A stretch of 64,000 nt of DNA, taken from contig NZ_CADESW010000001.1 in assembly GCF_902830275.1 (NCBI RefSeq), positions 620,001 to 684,000 of the forward strand. The letters are read 5' to 3'. Source of the stretch: Burkholderia stagnalis (GTDB lineage Bacteria; Pseudomonadota; Gammaproteobacteria; Burkholderiales; Burkholderiaceae). Shown here in pieces: positions 18,927 through 27,640 of this stretch. The notes beneath the pieces were generated by a model that did no database searches, was not told the origin of the DNA, and saw nothing but the letters and a program-made list of their open reading frames with translations. The position numbers and the translations under genes were made by a program. The stretch's first letter is position 1. Each line of letters begins with the position of its first letter.

Positions 18927-20630
18927 TCAGAACAGTTGGCCGCTCGTCATCATCAGATGCTCGACGATCGGGCCGAGCGCGAGCGCGGGCAGGAACGTGA
19001 GGCCGCCGACGACGAGGATCACGAAGATCAGCAGGCCGGCGAACAGGCCCGTCGACGTCGACAGCGTGCCGGCGCTCTCGGGAATGCTTTTCTTGGCGGC
19101 GAGGCAGCCGGCGACGGCCAGCATCGGCAGCAGCGTCAGGTAGCGGCCGACCAGCATCGCCAGGCCGATCGTCGTGTTGAAGAACGGCGTGTTCGCGTTC
19201 AGGCCCGCGAACGCGGAGCCGTTGTTGGCGGTGCCCGACGTGTATGCGTACAGCACCTCGCTGAAGCCGTGCGGCCCGAGGTTCGCGAGGCTGTCCGGCG
19301 TCGCGCGCATCAGCGCGGCCAGCGCGGTGAAGCCGAGAATGCTGAACGGGTGCGCGAGCACCGCGAGCATCACCAGCTTCATTTCGCGGGCCTCGATCTT
19401 CTTGCCGAGGAATTCCGGCGTGCGGCCGATCATCATGCCGACCAGGAACACCGTCAGGATCGCGAACGTGAACAGGTTGATCAGCCCGACGCCGTCGCCG
19501 CCGAACACGTTGTTCAGCATCATCTGCGCGAGCGGCACGAGCCCGCCGAGCGGCGTCAGCGAATCGTGCATCGCGTTGACCGAGCCCGTGGTGGCGGCCG
19601 TCGTGACGGTCGCGAACAGGCTCGTCTGCGCGATGCCGAAGCGCATCTCCTTGCCTTCCAGGTTGCCGCCCGGCTGCTCCGCGCTCCATTGCTGGTCGAC
19701 GCCGAGCCCCGCGAGCAGCGGATTGCCGTGCTGCTCGGCCTGATAGATCACCGCGAGGAAGCCGACGAACATCACGACGAACGCGGCGAGGATCACCCAG
19801 CCCTGGCGGCGCCGGCCGATCATCGTGCCGAGCGCATAGGTCAGCGCCGACGGAATCAGCAGCATGCTCAGCATGTGCAGCGTGTTGGTGAGCGGCGTCG
19901 GGTTCTCGAACGGATGCGCCGCGTTCATGCTGAAGAACCCGCCGCCGTTGGTGCCGATGTGCTTGATCGATTCGAGGCTCGCCACCGGCCCCGTGACGAT
20001 CTGCTGTCGCGCGCCTTCGAGCGTGGTGGCCCACGCGTCGGACGCGAGCGTCTGCGGCATGCCCTGCCACACGTAGACGAGCGCCATCACGAAGCAGATC
20101 GGCAGCAGCACGCGGTAGGTCACGCGCGTGAAGTCCACCCAGTAGTTGCCGATGTCGGCCGCGCTCTTGCGGCTCAGGCCGCGGATGAAGCCACCGGCCG
20201 CCGCGACGCCGGTTGCCGCGCTCACCGTCATCAGGAACGTGATGACCGCCATCTGCGAGAAGTTCGACAGGCTGCTTTCGCCGGCATACGCCTGCCAGTT
20301 GGTGTTCGTGATGAACGACGCCGCCGTGTTGAACGCGAGATCGGGGCTTTGCGCGGCGCGATGCAGCGCGTCGAACGGCAGCGCGTCCTGCACGCGCAGC
20401 AGCAGGTAGCCGAGCGCCATCATGCCCGCGTTGCTGAGCAGCAGCACCATCCCGTAACGCTTCCACGACATCGTCTCGCCGGGATCGACGCCGAGCAGGC
20501 CGTACGTGCGGCGCTCCACCCACGCATGGCGCGGGCTCGTGAACGCGTGCGCGAGCCATTTGCCGACCACCGGCACCAGCGCCAGCATGATCGCCAGGAC
20601 GATCGCGAATTGAATGAAATTATTGAACAT
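18927..20630 (-). CDS. kdpA: Potassium-transporting ATPase, K+-binding subunit
   Basis: This is a 567-residue polytopic membrane protein with the four selectivity-filter-like loops of the SKT superfamily. These include [35 protein letters not shown], the [21 protein letters not shown] segment and [13 protein letters not shown]. It binds K+ on the periplasmic side and hands it to KdpB. Full length and apparently intact. It follows the 27-residue miniprotein gene after 12 bases. Confidence 0.95.
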   Translation of the reverse strand: MFNNFIQFAIVLAIMLALVPVVGKWLAHAFTSPRHAWVERRTYGLLGVDPGETMSWKRYGMVLLLSNAGMMALGYLLLRVQDALPFDALHRAAQSPDLAFNTAASFITNTNWQAYAGESSLSNFSQMAVITFLMTVSAATGVAAAGGFIRGLSRKSAADIGNYWVDFTRVTYRVLLPICFVMALVYVWQGMPQTLASDAWATTLEGARQQIVTGPVASLESIKHIGTNGGGFFSMNAAHPFENPTPLTNTLHMLSMLLIPSALTYALGTMIGRRRQGWVILAAFVVMFVGFLAVIYQAEQHGNPLLAGLGVDQQWSAEQPGGNLEGKEMRFGIAQTSLFATVTTAATTGSVNAMHDSLTPLGGLVPLAQMMLNNVFGGDGVGLINLFTFAILTVFLVGMMIGRTPEFLGKKIEAREMKLVMLAVLAHPFSILGFTALAALMRATPDSLANLGPHGFSEVLYAYTSGTANNGSAFAGLNANTPFFNTTIGLAMLVGRYLTLLPMLAVAGCLAAKKSIPESAGTLSTSTGLFAGLLIFVILVVGGLTFLPALALGPIVEHLMMTSGQLF

Positions 20631-20642
20631 GTCGACGCTCGC

Positions 20643-20726
20643 TCAAATCCTGTCCAGACCGTTGATGAAACCGGCCGTCAACGCGAAGAACGCCAGCGTG
20701 ACCAGTATGAAAACCAGATCGCTCAT
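20643..20726 (-). CDS. Membrane miniprotein upstream of kdpA (27 aa)
   Basis: This is a 27-residue single-helix peptide (MSDLVFILVTLAFFALTAGF then INGLDRI), immediately before kdpA and after the KdpF-like peptide. It has the length and topology of KdpF but lacks the C-terminal ALIRPE-type signature, so it is a second Kdp-linked miniprotein. It may support assembly of the KdpABC complex. Function is inferred only from position. The ribosome site is weak (CGGTGA). Confidence 0.7.
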   Translation of the reverse strand: MSDLVFILVTLAFFALTAGFINGLDRI

Positions 20727-20767
20727 AGATTCACCGATATTTTCCTGTTCCTGTCGAATCGCGCGAA

Positions 20768-20848
20768 TCAATACCGCTCGGGCCTGATCAACGCATGGAA
20801 GAGATAGATGAAGAGCACGGCCGATAGGGCTCCGGAAATCCACAACAT
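20768..20848 (-). CDS. kdpF: KdpF-type stabilising miniprotein (26 aa)
   Basis: This is a 26-residue peptide (MLWISGALSAVLFIYLFHAL then IRPERY) preceded by a good ribosome site (GGGGAAAG). One transmembrane helix ends in ALIRPERY, the C-terminal pattern of KdpF, which stabilises KdpABC in the membrane. It is first in the kdp operon, 41 bases before the second miniprotein. It is short enough to be missed by routine gene callers. Confidence 0.8.
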   Translation of the reverse strand: MLWISGALSAVLFIYLFHALIRPERY

Positions 20849-21160
20849 CGCTTTCCCCTGTTTTTGTTTGATGTGCGCGGGTCATCCGCGGCACCGTCAC
20901 ACCCCACGCTCCACGGGAGAATGGGAAGCGCCAGTGTAGGAATCCGCGTATCAAAGCGGTGTTCAATTTCAGGGCGTGGAGTAAAAAACCCGTAAAAAAC
21001 GCATTCGACGCAATTCTCGCCTTTATGTGATTTTTTCAAACGCGCCGACAGTCTATACACCGTCTCTTCACCGCAATTCCTAGAATCGCCGCCAGGTTCA
21101 GGACGGGATCTCCGTCATTCGTCGTTCCCCGTCGCAACGGGTCTTTCCAGGAAGTCGAAA
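20849..21160. other. Divergent regulatory region between kdp operon and porin
   Basis: No gene is seen. The left part carries the kdp promoter, including the direct repeat at 20981-21000. The right part holds a plausible porin promoter with a TATACA -10 at 21054-21059 and an A/T-rich block upstream (TTTTTTCAAA). AGGAAG stands just before the porin ATG. Confidence 0.55.
20981..21000 (-). promoter_or_regulatory. Direct repeat GTTTTTTAC x2, candidate KdpE site
   Basis: Read on the minus strand, GTTTTTTAC occurs twice with an 11-base period (GTTTTTTAC-GG-GTTTTTTAC), 133-152 bases upstream of kdpF. Tandem T-rich half-sites one helical turn apart are what OmpR-family regulators such as KdpE bind. 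It is a candidate activator site for the operon. Confidence 0.45.
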
Positions 21161-22285
21161 ATGAAAAAAGAAGTCGTCGGCGCGCTGTCCCTCGCCATGA
21201 TCAGCGTGGCCGCCCACGCGCAAAGCAGCGTCACGCTCTACGGCATGCTGGACGCCGGCATCGCCTATACGAACAACCAGTCGGGCAAGAGCACCTGGCA
21301 GCAGGGCAGCGGGCTGCTGTCGAACACCGTGTTCGGCCTGAACGGCGCGGAGGATCTGGGCGGCGGCCTGCATGCGCTGTTCCGGCTCGAGAGCGGGTTC
21401 AACCTGAACAACGGCACGCAGTCGTACCGCAACACGATGTTCGGCCGCCGCGCATACGTCGGGCTGCAGAGCGACCGCTACGGCACGCTGACGCTCGGCC
21501 GGCAATACGACTCCGTCGTCGACATGCTCGGCCCGCTCGCGATGTCGAACAACGGCGACGGCAACAATCTCGCCGCGCACCCGTTCGACAACGACAACGT
21601 CGACGATTCGTTCTACATCGACAACGCGGTGAAGTACACGAGCCCGACGATCGCCGGCGTGCAGTTCAGCGGCCTGTACGGCTTCAGCAACCAGCCCGGC
21701 TTCTCGAGCAACCGCGCGTACAGCGCGGGCGTATCGTACGCGAACGGCCCCGTCAGCCTCGGCGCGGCCTACCTGCAGCTCAATCGCGGCGGCACGACGC
21801 TCGCCGGCGCGCTGTCCAGCAACGACGCGCCGAACTTCCCCGCCGCGCGCCAGCGCGTGGTGGGCGCCGGCGGCAGCTACGCGTTCGACCGGCTGACGGT
21901 GGGCGCGCTGTGGACCCATTCGATGTTCGACGAAACGGCCGCGTCGTCGCTGCCGGGCGCGCTGAATTCGCTGCGCTTCGACAACTACTAGGTCAACGCC
22001 CGCTACGCGCTGAACCCGGCGGTATCGTTCGCCGGCGCGTATACGTTCACCAACGGCCGCTACGACGACGCCACCGGCACCCACCGCCCGAAGTGGCACC
22101 AGGTCACGCTGATGGCCGACTACGCGCTGAGCAAGCGCACCGACGTGTACGTGGAAGGCGTGTACCAGCACCAGTTCGGCGTGCCGTCGGGCGCGACGCT
22201 CGGCTTCGCGAACATCAACGGCGTGGCGGCGTCGTCGACGAATACGCAGGTGGTCGGCACCGTCGGCATGCGGCACCGGTTCTGA
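21161..22285 (+). pseudogene. Gram-negative porin interrupted by an in-frame TAG
   Basis: The gene encodes a general porin: signal peptide (MKKEVVGALSLAMISVAAHA), start of the barrel QSSVTLYGMLDAGIAYTNN, loop-3-type region, and alternating aromatic strands. Translation stops at a TAG at 21989-21991 after 276 residues (LRFDNY). The same frame then continues as VNARYALNPAVSFAGAYTF for 97 more codons to a proper porin end, GMRHRF, with the terminal Phe required for outer-membrane insertion. A single-base change (most simply GAG to TAG) explains it. The 276-residue product lacks the last strands and the C-terminal signal. It is probably inactive unless amber is suppressed. Confidence 0.88.
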
Positions 22286-22454
22286 CCGGCGGGCGGGCGC
22301 CTCTGTGCAATCCCGCATGGACGCGCGCCGCCCGACAAGGGATCATCCAGGAATTCGCGCCGGTGCCGCCGGGAAACCGGTACACTCGGCGCCGGGCGCG
22401 CGCCGGGCCGGCATTCGGTGGCGGGCGGCGGCCGTCTCTGGAATTGCGATCCCC

Positions 22455-23150
22455 ATGACCACACCGATCTATCAGGAAATCAAGGATTTCATCCTCGCGC
22501 GCATTCACGCCGGCGAATGGGCGGAAGGCGACCAGGTGCCGTCGGAGAACGAGCTCGCGCGCGAATTCAACGTCGCGCGGATGACCGTCAACCGCGCGCT
22601 GCGCGAGCTGACCGCCGAGCAGGTGCTGACGCGCACGCGCGGATCGGGCACGTTCGTCGCGTCGCCGAAGTACGAATCGACGCTCGTCGCGATCCGCAGC
22701 ATTTCCGACGAAGTCGCCGCGCGCGGCCACGGCTATCGTGCGCAGGTGCTGCTGGTCGGCGCGAGCGTCGCCGATGCGAAGCTCGCCGACGAGATGCAGC
22801 TCGACGCGGGCAGCCCGATCTTCCATTCGCGCGTGCTGCACTTCGAGAACGACACCCCCGTGCAGCTCGAGGAACGCTGGGTCAATCCGGCCTGCGCGCC
22901 CGAATACGCGCTGCAGGACTTCACCGCGACCACGCCGAACCAGTACCTGATGCGCGTCGCGCCGCTGCAGCGCGTCGAATACCGGATCGAGGCCGCGATG
23001 CCCGACGCCGAAACGCGCAGCCTGCTGACGATGGACGAACGCGAGCCGTGCCTGATGCTGCACCGGCGCACATGGTCGCAAGGCGCGGTCGCGTCGACCG
23101 TCAACCTGTGGCACCCGGGCAGCCGGTATCGCTTTACCGGGCATTTCTGA
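22455..23150 (+). CDS. hutC: GntR/HutC-family transcriptional repressor
   Basis: This is a 231-residue regulator. The N-terminal winged helix (about 1-70: YQEIKDFILARIHAGEW, VPSENELAREFNVARMTVNRAL, RGSGTFVA) is followed by a UTRA effector domain (about 85-225) with VQLEERWVNP and the C-terminal HPGSRYRFTGHF. It closely matches the histidine-utilisation repressor HutC, which binds urocanate. No hut catabolic genes are adjacent. The nearby hisJ promoter carries a matching palindrome, so control of histidine transport is plausible. Its 3' end overlaps the glycosyltransferase gene tail by 17 bases. Confidence 0.82.
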   Translation: MTTPIYQEIKDFILARIHAGEWAEGDQVPSENELAREFNVARMTVNRALRELTAEQVLTRTRGSGTFVASPKYESTLVAIRSISDEVAARGHGYRAQVLLVGASVADAKLADEMQLDAGSPIFHSRVLHFENDTPVQLEERWVNPACAPEYALQDFTATTPNQYLMRVAPLQRVEYRIEAAMPDAETRSLLTMDEREPCLMLHRRTWSQGAVASTVNLWHPGSRYRFTGHF

Positions 23151-24381
23151 CGCGGGCGCCCCAGCGCTCGAGCGCGGCCACCGCGCGCCGCAACCCCTCC
23201 TCCCGTGCCATGCGCGCGCCCAGTTCCGCGGCGCGCGCCCGCGTGTCGGCGCGTTCCGCGAACGCGATGCCGCGCGCGAGTTCGGCGGCCTGCATCCGCC
23301 GGCCCGCGACCGGCGCGCCGGCCACGCCGAGCCGCCGCAGCCGGTGCGCCCAGAAGAACTGGTCGCCCGCGAACGGCACGACGACCGACGGCACGCCCGC
23401 GCGCGCCGCCGAGTGCGTGGTGCCGGATCCGCCGTGATGAATCGCCATCGACGTGCGCGGCAGCAGCCAGCGATGCGGCGTGTCGCCGACGACGAACACA
23501 TTGCCCGGCAGCGTGCGCGCGTCGATCCCGCTCCATCCCGGATAGAACAGCGCACGGCGGCCGTCGAGCGCCTTTGCCAGCGCATCGGCCAATGCCGGCC
23601 GGTCAAACCCCGCCATGCTGCCGAAGCCGACATAGATCGGCGGCGCGCCGGCATCGAGAAACGCGGCGAGCTCGGGCGGCGGCGTCCACGCCGGATCGTC
23701 GACGCTCCATTGGCCGCACGCGCATGCGTGGTCCGGCCAGTCGGCGGGGCCGGACAATAGCGCCGGCGACACGCCGTACAGCATCGGATGCTCGGTCCAC
23801 ACGCGCTTGCGCGGCGGCAACCCGCAGACGCTCGCGCGCGCCGCATTGGTCGCGCGGCGGAACGCATGCCACAGCAGCGCATTCACGAACCGGTGGCTCG
23901 CGCGGTTCAGCCAGCGCGGCAGCTTGCCGGGCGGCAGGAACGGCGACGCGAACTCCGCCGTCGGCGTGATCGGGATGAGGCCCGCGCCGATCGCCGGAAT
24001 GCCGCGATACTCGGCCACCGACAGGCCGACGAACGCCGCGAGCCCCGATGCGACGATCGCGTCGCAGCCGGCCGACGCGTCGGCGACTTCGCGCATCCAC
24101 GCGGCCGTGTTCGCATTCGCGATTGCGGCGAGCGCCTTCGACGTGTCGTTGAAGCCGCCCCGCCCGTTCACCGCATCCGACAACGCCTCGCCCGGCGCGA
24201 GCGCGCGGCGGATGTCGCCCGACAGCGCGGCCGACGGCACGCCGAGCGCGGCGGCCGAGCCGAGCGTCGCGGCGTCGGCCAGCAGCCGCACGTCGTGGCC
24301 GGCGTCGATCAGCGCGCGGCCGAGCGCCGCAAGCGGGCGCGCATCGCCTTCGGTGCCGTAGGTGACGATGACGAGCTTCAT
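23134..24381 (-). CDS. GT1-family (UGT-like) glycosyltransferase
   Basis: This is a 415-residue GT-B glycosyltransferase. The N-terminal acceptor domain starts KLVIVTYGTEGDARPLAALG. The C-terminal nucleotide-sugar domain has IYVGFGSMAGFD, the loop FVVGDTPHRWLLPRTSMAIHH and the donor-binding signature HHGGSGTTHSAARAGVPSVV followed by PFAGDQFFWA. The family includes sterol, macrolide and rhamnolipid-type glycosyltransferases. The acceptor cannot be predicted. The ATG at 24381 starts the fold exactly. It is divergent from a TetR regulator, which probably controls it. Confidence 0.88.
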   Translation of the reverse strand: MKLVIVTYGTEGDARPLAALGRALIDAGHDVRLLADAATLGSAAALGVPSAALSGDIRRALAPGEALSDAVNGRGGFNDTSKALAAIANANTAAWMREVADASAGCDAIVASGLAAFVGLSVAEYRGIPAIGAGLIPITPTAEFASPFLPPGKLPRWLNRASHRFVNALLWHAFRRATNAARASVCGLPPRKRVWTEHPMLYGVSPALLSGPADWPDHACACGQWSVDDPAWTPPPELAAFLDAGAPPIYVGFGSMAGFDRPALADALAKALDGRRALFYPGWSGIDARTLPGNVFVVGDTPHRWLLPRTSMAIHHGGSGTTHSAARAGVPSVVVPFAGDQFFWAHRLRRLGVAGAPVAGRRMQAAELARGIAFAERADTRARAAELGARMAREEGLRRAVAALERWGARVRNAR

Positions 24382-24425
24382 GCTGAACTCCGTGAACGCA
24401 GTACGATGGAATGGCATCACAAAAA

Positions 24426-24456
24426 TGCACGTCGTATACTAATGCAACTCGTACAC
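24426..24456. promoter_or_regulatory. Direct repeat between glycosyltransferase and TetR gene
   Basis: TGCACGTCGTATAC (24426-24439) and TGCAACTCGTACAC (24443-24456) are two copies of TGCA-NN-TCGTA-N-AC with a 17-base period. They lie in the 95-base divergent gap. A TATACT at 24435-24440 inside the first copy could be a -10 for the TetR gene. This is a likely TetR operator. A further GTACGA upstream gives an inverted half-site. Confidence 0.45.
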
Positions 24457-24476
24457 TTTCTGTAAAGACCTTCGCC

Positions 24477-25121
24477 ATGGAACCCACCCTCGACGATCCG
24501 GGCCGCCGCGCGCGCAAGCGCATCCAGATGCTGTCCCATCTCGCCGAAACCGCCGCGCGCCTGTTCGACGCGCACGGCTACGACACGGTTACGATGGAGC
24601 AGATCGCCGCGGAAGCGGACGTCGCGAAGCGCACGCTGTACAACCATTTCCCGACCAAGGAAGCCGTGCTCGCGCACTGGCTCGAAGGCGAACTGGCACG
24701 CGATCTCGCGCATCTGCAACGCGACGTCGCGCGTCGCAAGACGTTCGCGTCGCGCATCGCGTGCGTGCTCGACGCATCGGCCGCGTGGTGCGAGCAGCAT
24801 CCGGTCTACCTGCTCGCGTATCTGAAGCACCGCTTCCTGACCATCGACGCGGCGGAACCGGAAGGCGGCGGCGCGCACGGCAGCGACATCGCGCTCGTGT
24901 GGCAGCAGCTCATCGCCGCGGGGCAACAGTCGGGAGAACTGAACCCGTCGTTGCCCGCCGATCAGCTCGCGACATGGTTCCATCACCTGTATCTCGGGGC
25001 GATGCTGCGCTGGCTGAACGCGCCGGGGCTGTCGCTGAAGCGGGAGTTTCAGGCGGTCACGAGGTTTTTCGTCGAAGGGGCGGAGGTGAAAGCGCCGTCG
25101 AAAGGCGCGCGGCGCGCATAA
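24477..25121 (+). CDS. TetR-family transcriptional regulator
   Basis: This is a 214-residue regulator. The N-terminal helix-turn-helix (about 15-65: ETAARLFDAHGYDTVTMEQIAAEADVAKRTLYNHF) is standard TetR. The rest is an all-helical ligand domain with LIAAGQQSGELNPSLPADQLATWFHHLYLGAMLRW. The start is the ATG at 24477. The in-frame codons before it overlap the divergent promoter. The layout suggests that it represses the adjacent glycosyltransferase and itself. The ligand is unknown. Confidence 0.9.
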   Translation: MEPTLDDPGRRARKRIQMLSHLAETAARLFDAHGYDTVTMEQIAAEADVAKRTLYNHFPTKEAVLAHWLEGELARDLAHLQRDVARRKTFASRIACVLDASAAWCEQHPVYLLAYLKHRFLTIDAAEPEGGGAHGSDIALVWQQLIAAGQQSGELNPSLPADQLATWFHHLYLGAMLRWLNAPGLSLKREFQAVTRFFVEGAEVKAPSKGARRA

Positions 25122-25306
25122 GTGACGTGATATCGCAGCCGATGTACGGCAATCGTAAGCCGGCGTCGCCATTGCGATACACCGCTCATGCCAAATCCGC
25201 CGCGCGGCAGTATGCTGGTGGCGTACGGCTGCGCACTGTGCACCGGGCAAACCCTCGGATGCGCACGTCGCCGCGATCGCAACCCCGTTTGCAAGGAGGA
25301 TTCGTG

Positions 25307-25654
25307 ATGGCCACCACGCATCATTTCCACTTCGAACTACGGCACGCCGGCGCGCCTACCTATTTCATCAGCTACCTGTTTCCCGCCGCGCTGTTCGTCT
25401 ACGAACTGCTGCGCGTCGGCCAGTGGATCCGCGATCACGGGATGCACTTCGCCGGCTTCAAGGGGATGGGCTACGAGTATCTGCTGATGCTGCTGTTCGT
25501 CGGCGCGCAGATCGTCGTCGAAGCGGTCTTCCTGCTCGGCGCGGCGATGCGCAAGGATCGCGACTTCGAGCATCGGCTGCCGAACGTGATGCTCGGCATC
25601 GGCTGTTCGATCGCGCTGCTGGCGGTCGATCTCGCGATTCAGCTCGCGTTCTGA
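25307..25654 (+). CDS. Small inner-membrane protein of unknown function
   Basis: This is a 115-residue protein with a His-rich start (MATTHHFHFE) and about three transmembrane helices (near 18-36, 58-80 and 94-114). It is preceded by a strong AAGGAGGA ribosome site, so it is very likely expressed. I do not recognise the family. It stands alone between the TetR gene and a convergent secreted-protein gene. Confidence 0.75.
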   Translation: MATTHHFHFELRHAGAPTYFISYLFPAALFVYELLRVGQWIRDHGMHFAGFKGMGYEYLLMLLFVGAQIVVEAVFLLGAAMRKDRDFEHRLPNVMLGIGCSIALLAVDLAIQLAF

Positions 25655-25713
25655 CCGCCGCCGGATCGGGCGCTCAGGCGCCCGGGCGGTGCGGGAATAC
25701 GCCGGCGTGCGCG

Positions 25714-26670
25714 TCAGCGCGCGTTGGGCGCGTTCGCCACCGGTTTGCCGCGCGCACGCATTTGCCCTTCCAGCCAGTATGGTGGAACGCGCGACATCAG
25801 CTTGCTTTGCCAAGTGAGCGGCGTCCACGTCTTGCCGCCATCCTCCGAATACACGATCTCGGGGTAGTCCTCGTTCGTCATGTCCGCATGATTGGCGGCG
25901 AGCCACACATGCCGCGGGTCGGCCACGTACGCACTGACCGTCTGCGAAATGCGGTCGGGCAGCTTGGTCGTGGCCCATGTGATGCCGTCGTCGGACCGAA
26001 TCAGCGTTCCCTCGGTCGCGCCCGTGATCCACCAGCGTCCGTCCGGTGTCCATCCCAGTTCGACGAGAAAATCCGGATTACCGAGATCGGTTGACGTGAC
26101 CGCGCAGGTATCGGGCGCAATGCGGACGGTGAGGTACCGGGTATCGCCAGCGTCCGAGCCGCTCAGCGTCACCAGGCCCACCAGCGGCCCGTCCGCATCC
26201 ACGAAGCGGATCGCGCCGTGCAGGAACGCGCTGGCACGCTCGTCCGCCGAATCGAGGCCCAGCTTCCTGACGTCGACTTCGCATACGTGCGCGCCGCGCC
26301 GGATCTTCACCGCATGACGGGCGTCGTCGGCCGACACGGTGTAGCGGGAACCGAGGACGATCGCGTGCCGGTCCGGGTCGGTTTTTACCATGCGGCCGCT
26401 GACGCTATCGATGACCTTGTTGCCGACGTAGAAGCGCCCTTGCGTGTCGGCGTTGACCGGCGGCCAATAGAAGCCTGCCGTATCGGTTACGGCAACGCGC
26501 CGGCCGTCGGCCAGTTCGAACCGCAGGTATTTGGAATACTTCTGGAAAACCGTGAGGCGGCCGATCTCCAGCTTGTGCAACGGATTGCCCGCATCGTCGG
26601 CGCATGCCGCGCGTCCGCATGCGAGCAACGCTGCGGCAACGATCGTCCGGGTCCATTGGGCATAGCGCAT
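25714..26670 (-). CDS. Secreted protein with BNR/sialidase-like repeats, unknown function
   Basis: This is a 318-residue protein with a signal peptide (cleavage near ACA-DD, about 22-24). The C-terminal half contains Asp-box-like turns typical of beta-propellers (IRSDDGITWATTKLP, about 225-240; VYSEDGGKTWTPLTW, about 274-288). The N-terminal half looks unrelated. It may be a photosynthesis-stability-factor or sialidase-type propeller domain acting outside the cytoplasm. Catalytic sialidase residues are not evident. It starts 8 bases after the hydrolase stop and is probably co-transcribed with it. Confidence 0.72.
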   Translation of the reverse strand: MRYAQWTRTIVAAALLACGRAACADDAGNPLHKLEIGRLTVFQKYSKYLRFELADGRRVAVTDTAGFYWPPVNADTQGRFYVGNKVIDSVSGRMVKTDPDRHAIVLGSRYTVSADDARHAVKIRRGAHVCEVDVRKLGLDSADERASAFLHGAIRFVDADGPLVGLVTLSGSDAGDTRYLTVRIAPDTCAVTSTDLGNPDFLVELGWTPDGRWWITGATEGTLIRSDDGITWATTKLPDRISQTVSAYVADPRHVWLAANHADMTNEDYPEIVYSEDGGKTWTPLTWQSKLMSRVPPYWLEGQMRARGKPVANAPNAR

Positions 26671-26678
26671 CGAATCGC

Positions 26679-27479
26679 TCACACCCCGTGCCGCACCAGA
26701 AAATCCTTCACCGCATCGAGCACGACGCCTGTCTGCTCGCGATGCGGCACGTGCCCGCACGCCTTCAGCATCACGACCGACGACGGCCCCGCGACGCGCG
26801 ACGCGATGCGGTCCGGATGCGCGGACGAGCCGTACTCGTCCTGCGCGCCATGAATCGCGAGCGTCGGGCAGCGCACCTGCGGCAGCACGTCGTCGAGGCT
26901 CCAGTCGCGAAACGCCGGCGACAGCCACGTATCGACCCACGCGCGCAGCACCCATTCCGCCTTGTCGCCGTGATAGCGCGCGAGCCGCTCGAGCTGGCCC
27001 GGCTCCGCGAACTGGCGCCCGGCCTCGCGAATGCCGTCCAGCGTGCGCGCCTCGACGAAGGCCTGCGCGGCCACCGTGACAAGCGCGCGGCACCGGGCGG
27101 GATACGCGGCGGCCGCCCCCACCGCCATCCCGCCGCCGACGCTGTGGCCGAACGCGACGAACGACGCGATGCCGAGCTGCTCGCGCAGCGCGTGAAACGC
27201 ATGGTCGGCCTCGTCGCGCACGAACGTCGGCGACAGTTGCCCCGGATGCGGATCGGACTCGCCGAAGCCGAGCCGGTCGTAGGCGATCACGTCACGGCGC
27301 GTCGCCTGCGCGAGCTGTTCCGGAAAGTCGCGCCACAGCGCGACGCTGCCGAGCGAATCGTGCAGCAGCACGATCGGGCACGCGGCGGCGGCGGGCGCAG
27401 GTACGCCGCGCCAGCGTTTCGCAAAGAGACGCCCGTGCGGCGTCGCGATCCAGGTCTCCTCGGTCACGATATCGGTCAT
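26679..27479 (-). CDS. Alpha/beta hydrolase
   Basis: This is a 266-residue hydrolase with the complete triad in canonical places: nucleophile Ser113 in GHSVGG, acid Asp214 in HGAQDEYG, and His243 in CGHVPHRE. The oxyanion-region segment LLHDSLGSVALWRDFP is at 38-53. There is no signal peptide. It resembles enol-lactonase or C-C-bond hydrolases of aromatic degradation, but the substrate is not defined. It lies downstream of benM in the same orientation, next to the benzoate cluster, which makes a role there possible but unproven. Confidence 0.85.
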   Translation of the reverse strand: MTDIVTEETWIATPHGRLFAKRWRGVPAPAAAACPIVLLHDSLGSVALWRDFPEQLAQATRRDVIAYDRLGFGESDPHPGQLSPTFVRDEADHAFHALREQLGIASFVAFGHSVGGGMAVGAAAAYPARCRALVTVAAQAFVEARTLDGIREAGRQFAEPGQLERLARYHGDKAEWVLRAWVDTWLSPAFRDWSLDDVLPQVRCPTLAIHGAQDEYGSSAHPDRIASRVAGPSSVVMLKACGHVPHREQTGVVLDAVKDFLVRHGV

Positions 27480-27640
27480 GTCGGTGTGTCGGATGTTTGA
27501 ATGCGGCCGGACGCATGCGGTCCGGCAAGTTGGCGGCCATGTTGGCGCGGCGACGGGCAACCCGTCAAGCATGCACGCCGCCGCTGCCCCGCGCCTGGCG
27601 CGGTCACGGCATCGGCAATCACGTCGTCGTCGCGCCGCCT

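Noticed and set aside
20643..20726. Naming the 27-residue peptide next to kdpA as KdpF
   Set aside because: The peptide further upstream (20768-20848) carries the ALIRPE-type C-terminus of KdpF, so the name fits that one better.
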